DNA of 64,000 nt from Rhizobium sp. 16-488-2b (GTDB taxonomy: Bacteria > Pseudomonadota > Alphaproteobacteria > Rhizobiales > Rhizobiaceae), in contig NZ_JAGHMF010000003.1 in NCBI RefSeq assembly GCF_017741815.1, forward strand, positions 1-64,000, in the 5' to 3' direction. Within the stretch, counting starts at the first letter, position 1; each line of letters begins with the position of its first letter. Under the pieces are notes generated by a model that saw only the letters and a program-made list of their open reading frames with translations, was not told the DNA's origin and made no database searches. Shown here one piece after another: positions 25,090 through 34,322 of the stretch. The position numbers and the translations under genes are program-made.

Positions 25090-25311
25090 ATGGCGCAGGA
25101 TGTGGTTTTCGTCACGACTGTTTCAGCGCGAGGGCTGATAACTTTGCCGGAGGCAGTCCGCGCGCGTTTGAATTGGAACGCTGGCACGAGATTGGTTGCG
25201 GAGGATACGCCAGATGGAGTTATTCTCCGGGAGGCGCCGGCCTTTGCCCCTACGCCGCAAGGATCTGCCTTTGGTATCCTGAAAACAAAACGCAAGCCGA
25301 AATCCGCCTGA
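25090..25311 (+). CDS. Orphan AbrB/MazE (SpoVT-AbrB) family protein (73 aa)
   Basis: The N-terminal half is a swapped-hairpin AbrB domain: VVFVTTVSARGLITLPEAVRARLNWNAGTRLVAEDTPDGVILRE, typical of MazE-type antitoxins. A short basic tail (LKTKRKPKSA) follows. No toxin lies on either side (the neighbours are the M15-like gene and convergent ogt). It may be an orphan antitoxin, a remnant of a TA pair, or a stand-alone regulator. Start ATG at 25090 with GGGGGG upstream. Confidence 0.75.
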   Translation: MAQDVVFVTTVSARGLITLPEAVRARLNWNAGTRLVAEDTPDGVILREAPAFAPTPQGSAFGILKTKRKPKSA

Positions 25312-25389
25312 GACAAGAACGACTGTCTCACAGCCGAGGCGTCAGGCACCAGCCGAAGTGGTAGGCCAAAGCCATAACCTCCCCATCCA

Positions 25390-25950
25390 TCAAAACAACG
25401 ACTGCTGCATCGGCTTCGGCGGCGCGAGCTTCACACCCTCCAGCTCCAGCATCCTTGCCTTCGACACCGAGCCGCCGGGGGCCGAGAAGCCGCCGATCTT
25501 GTTGCCTGCGGCGAGAACGCGGTGGCAGGGGATGATCAGCGCGACGGGGTTCTTGGCCATGGCTTGGCCGACGTCGCGGGCGGCTTCGGGGCCGTGGCCG
25601 AGCTCTTTGGCGAGCGCGCCGTAGGTGGTGGTTTCGCCCCAGCGCAGGCGGCGGGCGGCGGCGTAGATGTCGCGGAAGAAATCGTCCTGGCCGGCGAGAT
25701 CGAGCGCGAGGTCGGAGAAGTCGATCGGCTCGCCGGCGAAATAGCGTTTTACGGCGGCGATGGCTTGCGCAATGTCAGGCGACGGAGCTGCCGGCTCGGC
25801 ATCGGGGACGCGGCGCAGCAGCAGGCGTTCGGTTCCGTCAGCGCTTGATGTCGGCAGCTGGAAGCGGGTGATGCCGATGGCGTTCCATGCGATGCCGCAG
25901 AAACCGCCTGCGGTTTCGAAGATGGCGTAATGCTGTGCTTGTTGGGCCAT
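25390..25950 (-). CDS. ogt: Methylated-DNA-[protein]-cysteine S-methyltransferase (186 aa)
   Basis: Suicidal repair protein that transfers alkyl groups from O6-alkylguanine to its own cysteine, in IPCHRVLAAGNKIGGFSAPGG (the PCHR motif). The N-terminal domain is degenerate, the C-terminal winged-helix domain with TTYGALAKELG is intact. The start ATG at 25950 has GGAGG. Single gene; complete. Confidence 0.95.
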   Translation of the reverse strand: MAQQAQHYAIFETAGGFCGIAWNAIGITRFQLPTSSADGTERLLLRRVPDAEPAAPSPDIAQAIAAVKRYFAGEPIDFSDLALDLAGQDDFFRDIYAAARRLRWGETTTYGALAKELGHGPEAARDVGQAMAKNPVALIIPCHRVLAAGNKIGGFSAPGGSVSKARMLELEGVKLAPPKPMQQSLF

Positions 25951-26061
25951 GGGTCTCGCCTCCCGATCTCGAAGCTTGCCGGCCTAAAGATCGGCCTCAC
26001 CCGAAAATCGTGCCTGCCGGCCAGGAATTCAACCCGTTTCTTGCGCGCCGCGAATTTGCGG

Positions 26062-27291
26062 TCAGCCGTGTGCCTGGCGGGGCGCGGCGTCTCCGTGCGC
26101 CAGCTTTGCCAGATCCGGGCGGAGCTTGGCGAAGACGGCGTCAAAGCCGGCGGCGATCTTTTGCGGCTCGTAGCGACGCGCGGCCTCTAACGCTGCGCGC
26201 GACAGCGCCGGGATGGCCTCGGGCTTTGCAGCCATAGCCGCGATCTCGGCGGCCAGCGCCTTGTCGTCGCCGGGATCGAAGAGATAGCCGTCCTTGCCCG
26301 GATCGATCGATTCCGGAATGCCGCCAGCACGGGCGCCGATGACGGGGACGCCTTGCGCGAAGGCCTCGATCACCACGCGGCCGAAAGGTTCGCGGAAGAG
26401 CGAGGGAACGACGAGAACGTCGATCTGAGGGAAGAAATCCTCGGGCTTGGTCCAGCCGAGGAACGTCGTATTCTCACAGGGAAATTTCTGCGGCAGAGAC
26501 TTCGAATAATCGCTCTTGGCGCTGCCGGCGATGACGAAGCGGACGTTCTGGTCGTTCACCAGCCGATGCGCGGCGCTGGCCAGCGTATCGAGGCCCTTCA
26601 CCGGATCATGCACGCCGATGAAGCCGAAGCGCATCGGCCCTTCCGGCGGCTTGCGCGGTTCTCTCAGGGCAATCGGCGGGACGGCGCCGGGCACGCGGTG
26701 GGTGCTGGCGTTCGGGAAATAATCATGCTCGGTGTGGCGGCCGATGATGAAATCGGTCTCGCCGATCACGGCATCGACATAGCGCGAGAAGAACTTCTTG
26801 CCGTAGGAGGAGACCTGGCAGGAGGAACAGGCGCGCACGCAATTGTCGTCGCCGCGCCGCATGCTGGCCTTCCAGCAGAGCAAGAAGGCGCTGCGCAGGA
26901 TATGGCAGACCGGCACACCTGAGCGCTTGGCGGCCGCCCAGGTGGCGACGTTGATGTTTTCGATGCTGTCAGTCAGCACGATATCCGGCTTGAAGCGGCG
27001 GATTTCGCGGCGCATGACGAGATAAGCGCGCGGATTGAAATTCTCCAGCGCGTGCCAGATCAGCTTCTTCCAGCCCGGCCGCGGCAGGCGGTAGTTCCAG
27101 TCGATATTGAGTGTCTTCAGGCGTTGCACGGGCACGCCGTCATAGACCTCGTGCTTGTCCTCGCCCGAGACGTTGACGACTTCGAGGTCGTGGCCAGCCG
27201 CGATCAAGAGCTTGGCGACCATCATCGCCGAAATCGGGCCGCCGCCATCGATAAAGGGCGGAAAGGCCGCACAGGCCATCAGGATACGCAT
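26062..27291 (-). CDS. Glycosyltransferase family 4 (409 aa)
   Basis: GT-B fold retaining transferase. N-terminal acceptor domain starts RILMACAAFPPFIDGGGPISAMMVAKLL; the C-terminal nucleotide-sugar domain has GFIGVHDPVKGLDTLASA and the E-x7-E region SLFREPFGRVVIEAFAQGVPVIGARAGGIPE. A Cys-rich stretch (DDNCVRACSSCQ, around 150) lies in the acceptor domain. It probably builds a surface polysaccharide or glycolipid; sugar and acceptor cannot be told. No other polysaccharide gene is adjacent. Confidence 0.88.
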   Translation of the reverse strand: MRILMACAAFPPFIDGGGPISAMMVAKLLIAAGHDLEVVNVSGEDKHEVYDGVPVQRLKTLNIDWNYRLPRPGWKKLIWHALENFNPRAYLVMRREIRRFKPDIVLTDSIENINVATWAAAKRSGVPVCHILRSAFLLCWKASMRRGDDNCVRACSSCQVSSYGKKFFSRYVDAVIGETDFIIGRHTEHDYFPNASTHRVPGAVPPIALREPRKPPEGPMRFGFIGVHDPVKGLDTLASAAHRLVNDQNVRFVIAGSAKSDYSKSLPQKFPCENTTFLGWTKPEDFFPQIDVLVVPSLFREPFGRVVIEAFAQGVPVIGARAGGIPESIDPGKDGYLFDPGDDKALAAEIAAMAAKPEAIPALSRAALEAARRYEPQKIAAGFDAVFAKLRPDLAKLAHGDAAPRQAHG

Positions 27292-27396
27292 GTACAGTCT
27301 CCCGGGATCGATATTGAATGTTCTTCTTTTGTTCTTGATTTCCTCAATTCACCTGCTACCATCCCTGCGTTTCCTGGATAGACAGAGGCGGGGCGG

Positions 27397-28032
27397 ATGC
27401 TCCGGTGGTTGGTCATGCACGAACAGAACACGCAATCGTCCTTCGATTTCGCAAGCCGCACGATGCACCCGAAATCGTCAAGATTTGGCAAAGAAACCCT
27501 GTTCTTCGCGATCCTGCCGGATACCGAAGCGCGCCAGGCCTGCCTGGAGATACAAGCACGCCTGCAGAGGGAGCATGACGGGCTTCTCTCGCCCATGGCA
27601 CCGGAACGTCTACATGTCTCGCTCTATGGCGTCGCCAGCGCCGAGAAGATCAAGGACGAGATGATCTTCGCGGCTTGCCAGGCAGCGTCGGCGGTCGATG
27701 CCTGCCGGTTTGATCTCAGCTTCGATCATGTCGCGACGTTCAGAACCGGGTCGCGCAACGCCGTCGTGCTCTCGGGCAATGGCGGTCGCGAGCTGTTGCG
27801 GCAGTTGCATGTCCAGATTGGTATCGAGATGCATGCGATCGGCTGCGAGCCGCATGTGAAAGCCGATTTTCAGCCGCATGCGACGCTGTTTTATGCCGAC
27901 GAGACGGTGGCAAAGACCACGCTTGCGACGCCGGTCGTCATGCCCGCGCGGGAGTTCGTGCTTCTGCACAAACGGCCGGGTGAGCCGAACTACGAGCATG
28001 TGGAAAGCTGGCCGCTCAGCGAACGCGGCTGA
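27397..28032 (+). CDS. 2H phosphoesterase, 2'-5' RNA ligase family (211 aa)
   Basis: Two HxT/Sx motifs: LHVSLYG near residue 70 and PHATLFYADE near 165, the catalytic pair of the LigT/2H fold. The family ligates or opens 2'-5' RNA bonds or acts on cyclic phosphates; the natural substrate is usually unknown. Start ATG at 27397 (GGCGGGG upstream); the ATG at 27415 is an alternative. It is divergent from the GT4 gene. Confidence 0.82.
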   Translation: MLRWLVMHEQNTQSSFDFASRTMHPKSSRFGKETLFFAILPDTEARQACLEIQARLQREHDGLLSPMAPERLHVSLYGVASAEKIKDEMIFAACQAASAVDACRFDLSFDHVATFRTGSRNAVVLSGNGGRELLRQLHVQIGIEMHAIGCEPHVKADFQPHATLFYADETVAKTTLATPVVMPAREFVLLHKRPGEPNYEHVESWPLSERG

Positions 28033-28100
28033 CACCTTGCCTCATGTATCGGAACGCGCTTAAAGCTGCTGCAGCAATGACAGCAGCAGCGGAGACGAAA

Positions 28101-29156
28101 ATGGATAGGTCCGAGATCATCATTTCAGGCGATACGGCGGGAATGGAGTGGCGGCTGCCGGTGCTGCGCTTCAAGGGCAGCGATCCGAAGGCGCCGAAGA
28201 TTTATATCCAGGCGGCCCTGCATGCCAACGAGCTGCCGGGCACGGCGCTGGTGCATTTCCTCTGCGAGAAACTGCGCGCGGCCGAAAGCGCCGGCGAGAT
28301 CCGGAGCGACATCACGATCGTGCCGCATGCCAATCCAATCGGTGCGGCGCAATCGCATTTCGGCGAGCTGCAGGGTCGGTTCGATCTTGGGACGCGCACC
28401 AATTTCAACCGCGAGTTCCCGCTGATCTCGGTCAAGGATCGCGACGGGCTGGTGGCCGAGCTCGACCGCTACAATGCCGTCGACCGGCTGAAGCGACAGT
28501 TGATGCATATGGCGCTCGAAGCGGATCTGGTGATCGACCTGCATTGCGACGATGAATCGCTGCAATATGCCTATATCGACGAGGCCTTTTGGCCGGAGGC
28601 AGCCGATCTTGCCGCAGCACTCGACATGGAAGCGGTGCTCCTGTCGGATGGCGAAAGCTCTGCCTTCGAGGAGGCGATCGGTTATGCGTGGAAACACGAG
28701 ACACATGATAAGAAGACGCGGCTGCCGGGCAAGCTCTCGGTCACCGTCGAGCTTCGCGGCATGCGCGACGTCTATCCTGACATGGCGAAGAAGGATGCCG
28801 AGGGGCTGTTCAATTTCCTCGCCACGCGCGGCGCCATCGCCCGGCAGGTGACGCTTGCGCCCTTCACCGGCCCTGCCGTGCCGCTCGACAATATCGAGAT
28901 GATCCGCGCGCCTGAGGCCGGCGCTGTCCTGTTCCACTGCAACATCGGCGAGGAGATCAAGGAAGGCGAGCTGCTCGCGACCATCCTCACCCGGCCGGGC
29001 ATGGCCGATGGCGCGATCGAAGTGCGTGCGCCGCAGGCGGGGCTGATCGTCACCCGCACCTCGTCGCGCCTGGTGCGCCGCCGCGCCGACCTGATGAAGA
29101 TTGCCTGCGGGGCCGCCAGCAAGGTTGTGCGCAAGCCGGGCGCTCTTGAGAATTGA
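28101..29156 (+). CDS. Zn-dependent amidohydrolase, succinylglutamate desuccinylase/aspartoacylase family (351 aa)
   Basis: M14-like carboxypeptidase fold. Zinc ligands in ALHANELPG (His41, Glu44) and VIDLHCDDES (His), catalytic Glu region VTVELRGMRDV; the C-terminal domain (EAGAVLFHCNIGEEIKEGELLATI) is a lipoyl-like extension. Members remove acyl groups from amino acids (AstE, aspartoacylase); the actual substrate is unknown. ATG at 28101 has GGAGA seven bases upstream; ATG at 28044 is an alternative. It is 14 bases ahead of the ArsC-like gene, so the two are probably an operon. Confidence 0.85.
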   Translation: MDRSEIIISGDTAGMEWRLPVLRFKGSDPKAPKIYIQAALHANELPGTALVHFLCEKLRAAESAGEIRSDITIVPHANPIGAAQSHFGELQGRFDLGTRTNFNREFPLISVKDRDGLVAELDRYNAVDRLKRQLMHMALEADLVIDLHCDDESLQYAYIDEAFWPEAADLAAALDMEAVLLSDGESSAFEEAIGYAWKHETHDKKTRLPGKLSVTVELRGMRDVYPDMAKKDAEGLFNFLATRGAIARQVTLAPFTGPAVPLDNIEMIRAPEAGAVLFHCNIGEEIKEGELLATILTRPGMADGAIEVRAPQAGLIVTRTSSRLVRRRADLMKIACGAASKVVRKPGALEN

Positions 29157-29170
29157 TTGGGAATAACCGA

Positions 29171-29521
29171 ATGACCGTCACCATCTATGGCATCAAGAAC
29201 TGCGACACGATGAAGAAGGCCCGCACCTGGCTGGAAGAGCACGACGTCGCCTATGATTTCCACGACTACAAGGCTTCAGGCATCGACCGGGCGCATCTGG
29301 AGAAATGGACACAGGACGCGGGCTGGGAAACGGTGCTCAACCGCGCCGGAACGACTTTCCGCAAGCTGCCGGATGACGCCCGCGAGAACCTCGATCGCGA
29401 GAAGGCGATCGCGCTGATGCTGGAGCAGCCGTCGATGATCAAGCGGCCGGTTGTCGAGGCTGACGGCAAGCTTCTGGTCGGCTTCAAGCCGGAGATCTAT
29501 GGCGGGTTCTTCAAGGGCTGA
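29171..29521 (+). CDS. ArsC/Spx-like arsenate reductase family protein (116 aa)
   Basis: Thioredoxin-fold protein with IYGIKNCDTMKKARTWLEE: the catalytic Cys of the ArsC/YffB family is in KNCDTMKK. IDRAHLEKW and KRPVVEADGKLLVGF support the family. Arsenate reductase versus YffB-like GSH-dependent oxidoreductase cannot be separated; no other ars gene is nearby, so the YffB-type role is more likely. The ATG at 29171 gives the usual N-terminus. Confidence 0.85.
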   Translation: MTVTIYGIKNCDTMKKARTWLEEHDVAYDFHDYKASGIDRAHLEKWTQDAGWETVLNRAGTTFRKLPDDARENLDREKAIALMLEQPSMIKRPVVEADGKLLVGFKPEIYGGFFKG

Positions 29522-29525
29522 TCGG

Positions 29526-29999
29526 ATGTCGAAGACGACGCGGGCGACACAGGTTCTGGAGAAGGCGAAAATCGCCTTCACCGTTCACACCTATGAGTAC
29601 GATCCGAACGCCGAGCGCATCGGGCTGCAGGCGGCCGAGGCGATCGGCGAAGAGCCGCATCGCGTGTTGAAGACGCTGATGGCCGAGGTGGACGGCAAGC
29701 CTGTCTGCGTCGTCGTCCCCTCCGACCGCGAGGTCAGCATGAAAAAGCTCGCCGCCGCCTTCAAGGGCAAGTCGGCCAACATGATGAAGCCGGCGGATGC
29801 CGAGCGGCTGACCGGCTACCACGTCGGCGGCATCAGCCCTTTCGGCCAGAAGAAGCTGGTTCCGACGGCGATCGAGGAAGCGGCAATGAGCGAAGCCCTC
29901 GTCTACATGAATGGCGGGCAGCGCGGCTTGCAGGTGCGGCTTGCGCCTAAGGATGCGCTTGACGTGTTGAAAGCGACGGCGGCGGCGCTCGTCGCCTGA
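29526..29999 (+). CDS. ybaK: Cys-tRNA(Pro)/Cys-tRNA(Cys) deacylase, YbaK/EbsC family (157 aa)
   Basis: Single-domain trans-editing enzyme that removes wrongly attached amino acid from tRNA. AKIAFTVHTYEYDPN at the start, RVLKTLMAEVDGKPVCVVVPSDREVSMKKLAAAF with the conserved Lys, and the loop GYHVGGISPFGQKK. Full length. It begins four bases after the ArsC-like stop, continuing the same operon. Confidence 0.9.
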   Translation: MSKTTRATQVLEKAKIAFTVHTYEYDPNAERIGLQAAEAIGEEPHRVLKTLMAEVDGKPVCVVVPSDREVSMKKLAAAFKGKSANMMKPADAERLTGYHVGGISPFGQKKLVPTAIEEAAMSEALVYMNGGQRGLQVRLAPKDALDVLKATAAALVA

Positions 30000-30077
30000 T
30001 TGTCTTCAAGCTTCAATTTCGCCGCAAAGGGGTCTAAGTCTGATGCCCTGTCCGTTCGTTTCAGAAGGTGATCGATC

Positions 30078-31331
30078 ATGAACTACATGCCGCAGGGCGA
30101 TAACGCCGTGGACCCCATCAAGCTCGACAAGCTCGCCGAAGTCGCCGTCAAGGTCGGGCTGCAGCTTCAGAGCGGCCAGGATCTCGTGATCACCGCGCCT
30201 GTTGTGGCGCTGCCGCTGGTGCGGCAGATCACCAAGCATGCTTATATGGCCGGTGCCGGCCTGGTCAGTGCCTTCTATTCCGACGAGGAATCGACGCTGG
30301 CGCGCTATCAATATGCCAATGATGCGAGCTTCGACCGGGCGTCCAGCTGGCTCTATGAGGGCATGGCGAAGGCCTATGCGAACGGGGCGGCGCGGCTTGC
30401 GGTTGCCGGCGACAATCCGATGATGCTTTCCGAGCAGGACCCCGCCAAGGTCGGCCGCGCCAACCGGGCGATGTCGACGGCCTACAAACCGGCGCTGGAG
30501 AAGATCTCCAACTTCGACATCAACTGGAACATCGTCTCCTATCCGAACCCGGCCTGGGCAAAGCTGGTGTTCCCCAACGATCCCGAGCCGATCGCGGTCG
30601 CCAAGCTCGCCAAGGCGATCTTCGCCGCCTCGCGCGTCGACGTCGAAGACCCGATCGCGGCCTGGGCGGAGCATAACGCCAATCTCCGGAAGCGCTCCAG
30701 CTGGCTGAACGGCGAGCGTTTCTCGGCCCTGCATTTCACCGGCCCGGGCACGGACCTGACCGTCGGGCTTGCCGATGGCCACGAGTGGCATGGCGGCGCC
30801 TCCACCGCCAAGAACGGCATTACCTGCAACCCGAATATCCCGACGGAAGAAGTGTTCACGACGCCGCATGCGCTGCGCGTCGAGGGGTATGTGTCGAGCA
30901 CCAAGCCGCTGTCGCACCAGGGCACGCTGATCGACGATATTCGCGTGAAGTTCGAAGGCGGCCGGATCGTCGAGGCGAAGGCGTCGCGTGGCGAAGAGGT
31001 GCTGAACAAGGTGCTCGATACCGACGAAGGCGCGCGCCGGCTTGGCGAAGTGGCGCTGGTGCCGCATTCCTCGCCGATCTCGGCCAGCGGCATCCTGTTC
31101 TACAACACGCTGTTCGACGAAAACGCCTCGTGCCACATCGCGCTCGGCCAGTGCTATTCCAAGTGCTTCCTCGATGGCGCCAACCTCAGCCAGGATCAGA
31201 TCAAGGCGCAGGGCGGCAATTCCAGCCTGATCCACATCGACTGGATGATCGGCTCCGACAAGGTCGATATCGACGGCATCAGAGCCGATGGCTCGAAGGT
31301 TCCCGTCATGCGGCAGGGCGAGTGGGCGTAA
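30078..31331 (+). CDS. Aminopeptidase of the M29 (AmpS/PepS) family (417 aa)
   Basis: Co- or Zn-dependent thermophilic-type aminopeptidase. The conserved metal-site region is in the C-terminal half: PNIPTEEVFTTPHALRVEG, LGEVALVPHSSPIS, and NSSLIHIDWMIGS (Glu, His and Asp ligands). Cytosolic; it trims N-terminal residues of peptides. Start ATG at 30078 with GAAGGTG upstream. Monocistronic, closed by a strong hairpin at 31357-31378. Confidence 0.93.
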   Translation: MNYMPQGDNAVDPIKLDKLAEVAVKVGLQLQSGQDLVITAPVVALPLVRQITKHAYMAGAGLVSAFYSDEESTLARYQYANDASFDRASSWLYEGMAKAYANGAARLAVAGDNPMMLSEQDPAKVGRANRAMSTAYKPALEKISNFDINWNIVSYPNPAWAKLVFPNDPEPIAVAKLAKAIFAASRVDVEDPIAAWAEHNANLRKRSSWLNGERFSALHFTGPGTDLTVGLADGHEWHGGASTAKNGITCNPNIPTEEVFTTPHALRVEGYVSSTKPLSHQGTLIDDIRVKFEGGRIVEAKASRGEEVLNKVLDTDEGARRLGEVALVPHSSPISASGILFYNTLFDENASCHIALGQCYSKCFLDGANLSQDQIKAQGGNSSLIHIDWMIGSDKVDIDGIRADGSKVPVMRQGEWA

Positions 31332-31356
31332 CGGTCCAAGCCACTTCACGCATAGA

Positions 31357-31378
31357 CCGGCCGGGTTTACCCGGCCGG
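31357..31378. terminator. Hairpin terminator between convergent genes
   Basis: Perfect nine-base-pair stem CCGGCCGGG/CCCGGCCGG with a TTTA loop. It lies between the M29 stop and the minus-strand stop at 31388. T runs are poor, but the stem is very stable. Confidence 0.6.
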
Positions 31379-31387
31379 AATTCTGGG

Positions 31388-31741
31388 TCAGCGGTAGTAG
31401 ATCACGTGGCCGCCGTTCAGCGCCCGCTGCACCTGGATGACATTCTTCAGCGCGATGCCGCGATCGGCGATCGCCTGCATCAGATGCCTGTCGGCGCTGA
31501 CGGTCGCCTGCGCTTCGCGGATGCCTGATGGCATGGGGTGGCGCAGCGACAGCGGCAGGGATTGCTCGCGCTGCGACAGCGAGGTGATGCGGATGGCGGT
31601 GACGCTGTCATTGTAAGCCTTGCCGAAGATGAACTCGGACACTTTCGACTGGCCCGCCAGCGCCGGCGCGGCAGGCAATGCGCCAGAGAGCGCGCCGGCA
31701 AGGGCGCCGACCATCAGAAGAGCGGGCAAGATTCTTTTCAA
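31388..31741 (-). CDS. Hypothetical secreted protein (117 aa)
   Basis: The start is probably the TTG at 31741 with GGAG eight bases upstream (CTGGAGAAATACC before it), giving a clear signal peptide (KRILPALLMVGALAGALSGALPAAPALAG, about 30 residues). The mature part is about 85 residues with no known domain (VTAIRITSLSQREQSLPLSL, then ...HLMQAIADRGIAL). An upstream ATG at 31798 adds 19 basic residues without a ribosome site. Likely periplasmic; function unknown. Confidence 0.6.
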   Translation of the reverse strand: MKRILPALLMVGALAGALSGALPAAPALAGQSKVSEFIFGKAYNDSVTAIRITSLSQREQSLPLSLRHPMPSGIREAQATVSADRHLMQAIADRGIALKNVIQVQRALNGGHVIYYR

Positions 31742-31894
31742 GGTATTTCTCCAGGTCGCATCATGAAGCGGCTGAAATCGCCGCGCCTTTGCTTCCACAT
31801 AGGCGCTTCACCGCATTTTTTAAACGTCCGGCCGAGCGCGTCGCGACCAATATTTGGTGATCGACGAGTAAGAACGTGCCCTATGTCGGCAAGA

Positions 31895-33499
31895 TCAGAA
31901 CAGGCTGCCCTGCTTCGGCGGCGCCGCGGGGTCGGCTGCCTTCGGCTCCGAGGTTTTGCTGCCGCGCTTTCTGGCACCTGCCGGCGGCTCGCCGCCCTCG
32001 GTGGTGATCGCGCCGATGCGGCCGTCGGAGAATTCGATCGAGATGCCGGAGCCGGCGTGCAACATCGCCGCCTCGGAGACCGGCCGGTTGTCCTCGTCTC
32101 GAATGACGGCATAGCCGCGCTTCAGCACGTTCTTGTAGGAGAGCGATTGCAGCATGCGTTCTTGCGCGGAAAGCTCGCCGCGCGCCCGCACCAGCTGGTG
32201 GCGCACCGCCGTGTCGGCGCTGCGCGAGAGGTTGGCTAGGCGGTCGCGCATGCGCGATGTCTGGCTCTTCAGCCGCGATGGCAGCGAAGCGAGTGCGGCG
32301 TCGGCGCGGCCGATGCGCGATTTCGAGCGATCGATCAGCCGCTCGACGGTGCGCTCCGCCCGCGTCATGCGTTCAGCCAGCATCTGGCGGCGCTCGGCGA
32401 TGCGGTTCGACAGCATGTCGGGGCGCAGATGCGCCGCCGTGCGCTCGAAGCTGCGGCGCTTGTTCAAGGTGTTGAGCTCAAGGCCACGGCCAAGGCCCGA
32501 TGCGGCCTCGTCGAAGCGGCGGCGTGGCAAAGCGAGAAGCTGGTCGAGCGAGGGTAGTGCCCGCATCAGCGCCCGCACCTGCTGCCGGCGCTGGTCCATC
32601 TGCCTCAGCGTGCTGCCCTGCAGCCGGGCGGCAAGACCCGAGAGCTGCGCCTCCAGTTCCGCCTTGACCGGCACCGCCATTTCGGCGGCCCCCGTCGGCG
32701 TCGGGGCGCGCACGTCGGCGGCGTAGTCGATCAGCGTCCAATCGGTCTCGTGGCCGACAGCCGAGATCAGCGGGATGCGGCTTTCGGCGGCGGCGCGCAC
32801 CACGATCTCGTCGTTGAAGCTCCAGAGGTCCTCAAGGCTGCCGCCGCCGCGCGCGACGATCAGCACGTCTGGACGTCGCGTTGGCCCATTGGGCTCGAAA
32901 GCGTTGAAGCCGCGAATGGCGTTCGCCACTTCCTCGCCCGAGCCCTCGCCTTGCACCTTCACCGGCCAGACGACGACATGCACGGGAAACCGATCGGAGA
33001 TGCGATGCAGGATATCGCGGATGACGGCGCCTGTGGGAGAGGTCACGACGCCGATCACGCGAGGCATGAAGGGCAGCGGCCGCTTGCGGGCGGGATCGAA
33101 CAGTCCCTCGGCGCCGAGCTTGCGCTTGCGCTCCTCGATCAGCGCCATCAGCGCGCCGGCGCCGGCCGGCTCCAGCGTCTCGATGACGATCTGATATTTG
33201 GAAGAGCCCGGGAAGGTGGTGATCTTGCCGGTGGCGATCACTTCCATTCCCTCTTCGGGGCGGACTTTGAGGCGCGAAAAGCTCGTCTTCCAGACCACGG
33301 CGTCAATGCGGGCGCGGTCGTCCTTCAGCGAGAAATAGGCGTGGCCTGACGAGTGCGGGCCGCGATAGCCGGAGATTTCGCCGCGCACGCGCACCTGATC
33401 GAAGGCCGTCTCGACGGTCCGCTTGATCGAACCCGACAGTTCCGACACCGAATATTCGGTGAGATTGCTCGGCGAATCATTGTCGAAGAAACTGCTCAT
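31895..33499 (-). CDS. xseA: Exodeoxyribonuclease VII large subunit (534 aa)
   Basis: Large subunit of ExoVII, which degrades single-stranded DNA in repair. N-terminal OB-fold ([47 protein letters not shown] region), then the catalytic domain with [18 protein letters not shown] and [14 protein letters not shown]. The long coiled coil (300-440) and C-terminal anti-ssDNA domain follow. The tail (490-534) is a low-complexity extension rich in Lys, Pro and Ala. The xseB partner is not in the window. Confidence 0.96.
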   Translation of the reverse strand: MSSFFDNDSPSNLTEYSVSELSGSIKRTVETAFDQVRVRGEISGYRGPHSSGHAYFSLKDDRARIDAVVWKTSFSRLKVRPEEGMEVIATGKITTFPGSSKYQIVIETLEPAGAGALMALIEERKRKLGAEGLFDPARKRPLPFMPRVIGVVTSPTGAVIRDILHRISDRFPVHVVVWPVKVQGEGSGEEVANAIRGFNAFEPNGPTRRPDVLIVARGGGSLEDLWSFNDEIVVRAAAESRIPLISAVGHETDWTLIDYAADVRAPTPTGAAEMAVPVKAELEAQLSGLAARLQGSTLRQMDQRRQQVRALMRALPSLDQLLALPRRRFDEAASGLGRGLELNTLNKRRSFERTAAHLRPDMLSNRIAERRQMLAERMTRAERTVERLIDRSKSRIGRADAALASLPSRLKSQTSRMRDRLANLSRSADTAVRHQLVRARGELSAQERMLQSLSYKNVLKRGYAVIRDEDNRPVSEAAMLHAGSGISIEFSDGRIGAITTEGGEPPAGARKRGSKTSEPKAADPAAPPKQGSLF

Positions 33500-33718
33500 G
33501 GCGCTGTTCTAGCCGAAGAAGCGCGTAAGCGCAGCCCCACTGGCGGGGAGGTTTTTTGTTCGTCGGCGATGCTCAGTGCAGCGTCTCAGCGAAAACAATC
33601 GTGCCGTTTCAATAACTTGATGGATCAGCATGGCCGCATCGTACTTCAACGCCGCTCGCGATTTTCCCCGCTGCGCACGATCGCACCATGATTGCGGAAG
33701 AAAACCAAGGAGCTTCCC

Positions 33719-33982
33719 ATGTCCGATCGCTTTGCATCCCACACCCCCTCGCTCACCGGCCCGGCCAGCAGTGGATTTCCGATCACGCCCGACGACACCC
33801 TGGCGCTGCCGGAAACCACGCGCGCGCTTTATGTCGGCGGCGGCGGCAGCCTTGCGGTGGAGATGGCGTCGGGCGCGGTGCTGACGTTCGAGGGCGTGGC
33901 CGACGGCGTGCTCTTGCCGCTGCGCGTGTCGCGCGTGCGCGCATCCGGCACCACGGCAATCGGTCTCATCGGTCTCGTCTGA
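33719..33982 (+). CDS. Spike base protein of the RCAP_Rcc01079 (gene-transfer-agent) family (87 aa)
   Basis: The single domain matches the GTA/phage head spike base family: GFPITPDDTLALPETTRALYVGGGGSLAVEMASG, then TFEGVADGVLLPLRV and RVRASGTTAIGLIGLV. Start ATG at 33719 with AAGGAG eight bases upstream. No other GTA or phage gene is nearby, so it is a stand-alone copy. Its function outside a capsid is unknown; it could be a domesticated phage gene or part of a GTA encoded elsewhere. Confidence 0.75.
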   Translation: MSDRFASHTPSLTGPASSGFPITPDDTLALPETTRALYVGGGGSLAVEMASGAVLTFEGVADGVLLPLRVSRVRASGTTAIGLIGLV

Positions 33983-34079
33983 TTTCGAGCGGCGATAGAC
34001 ACGGAACCGCGAATATTGCCGATGCGTTAATTGTTCGTCAAAGCCAGCGGACGTATAGTGAGGTGATTCGGAGACCCTG

Positions 34080-34316
34080 ATGATTGCTCTGACCGCAACA
34101 GCAATTGGCATCGCAACCGCGCCGATGCGCAACATCTTTTCCATGGTTCTCGTGGGCTTGCTGATCTGCGGCAGCTATATCTGTGCGGCGCTCTTTGGGC
34201 CAACCTCGATCATCGATCTCGCCGTCGCCATCGTCTTCTACAATATCAGCCTGCTCGCCTGCCTTGTCGGGCTGCACCTGATCGGGCGCGCCCGCAAGAG
34301 AGCGCGCCTCGTCTAA
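34080..34316 (+). CDS. Small hypothetical membrane protein (78 aa)
   Basis: Two predicted membrane segments (MVLVGLLICGSYICAALF and IVFYNISLLACLVGLHLIG), with a basic C-terminus (RARKRARLV) pointing to the cytosol. I do not recognise it. The ATG at 34080 follows GGAGACCC. Next to the convergent GT-C gene, with which it may or may not be related. Confidence 0.55.
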   Translation: MIALTATAIGIATAPMRNIFSMVLVGLLICGSYICAALFGPTSIIDLAVAIVFYNISLLACLVGLHLIGRARKRARLV

Positions 34317-34322
34317 AATCCC

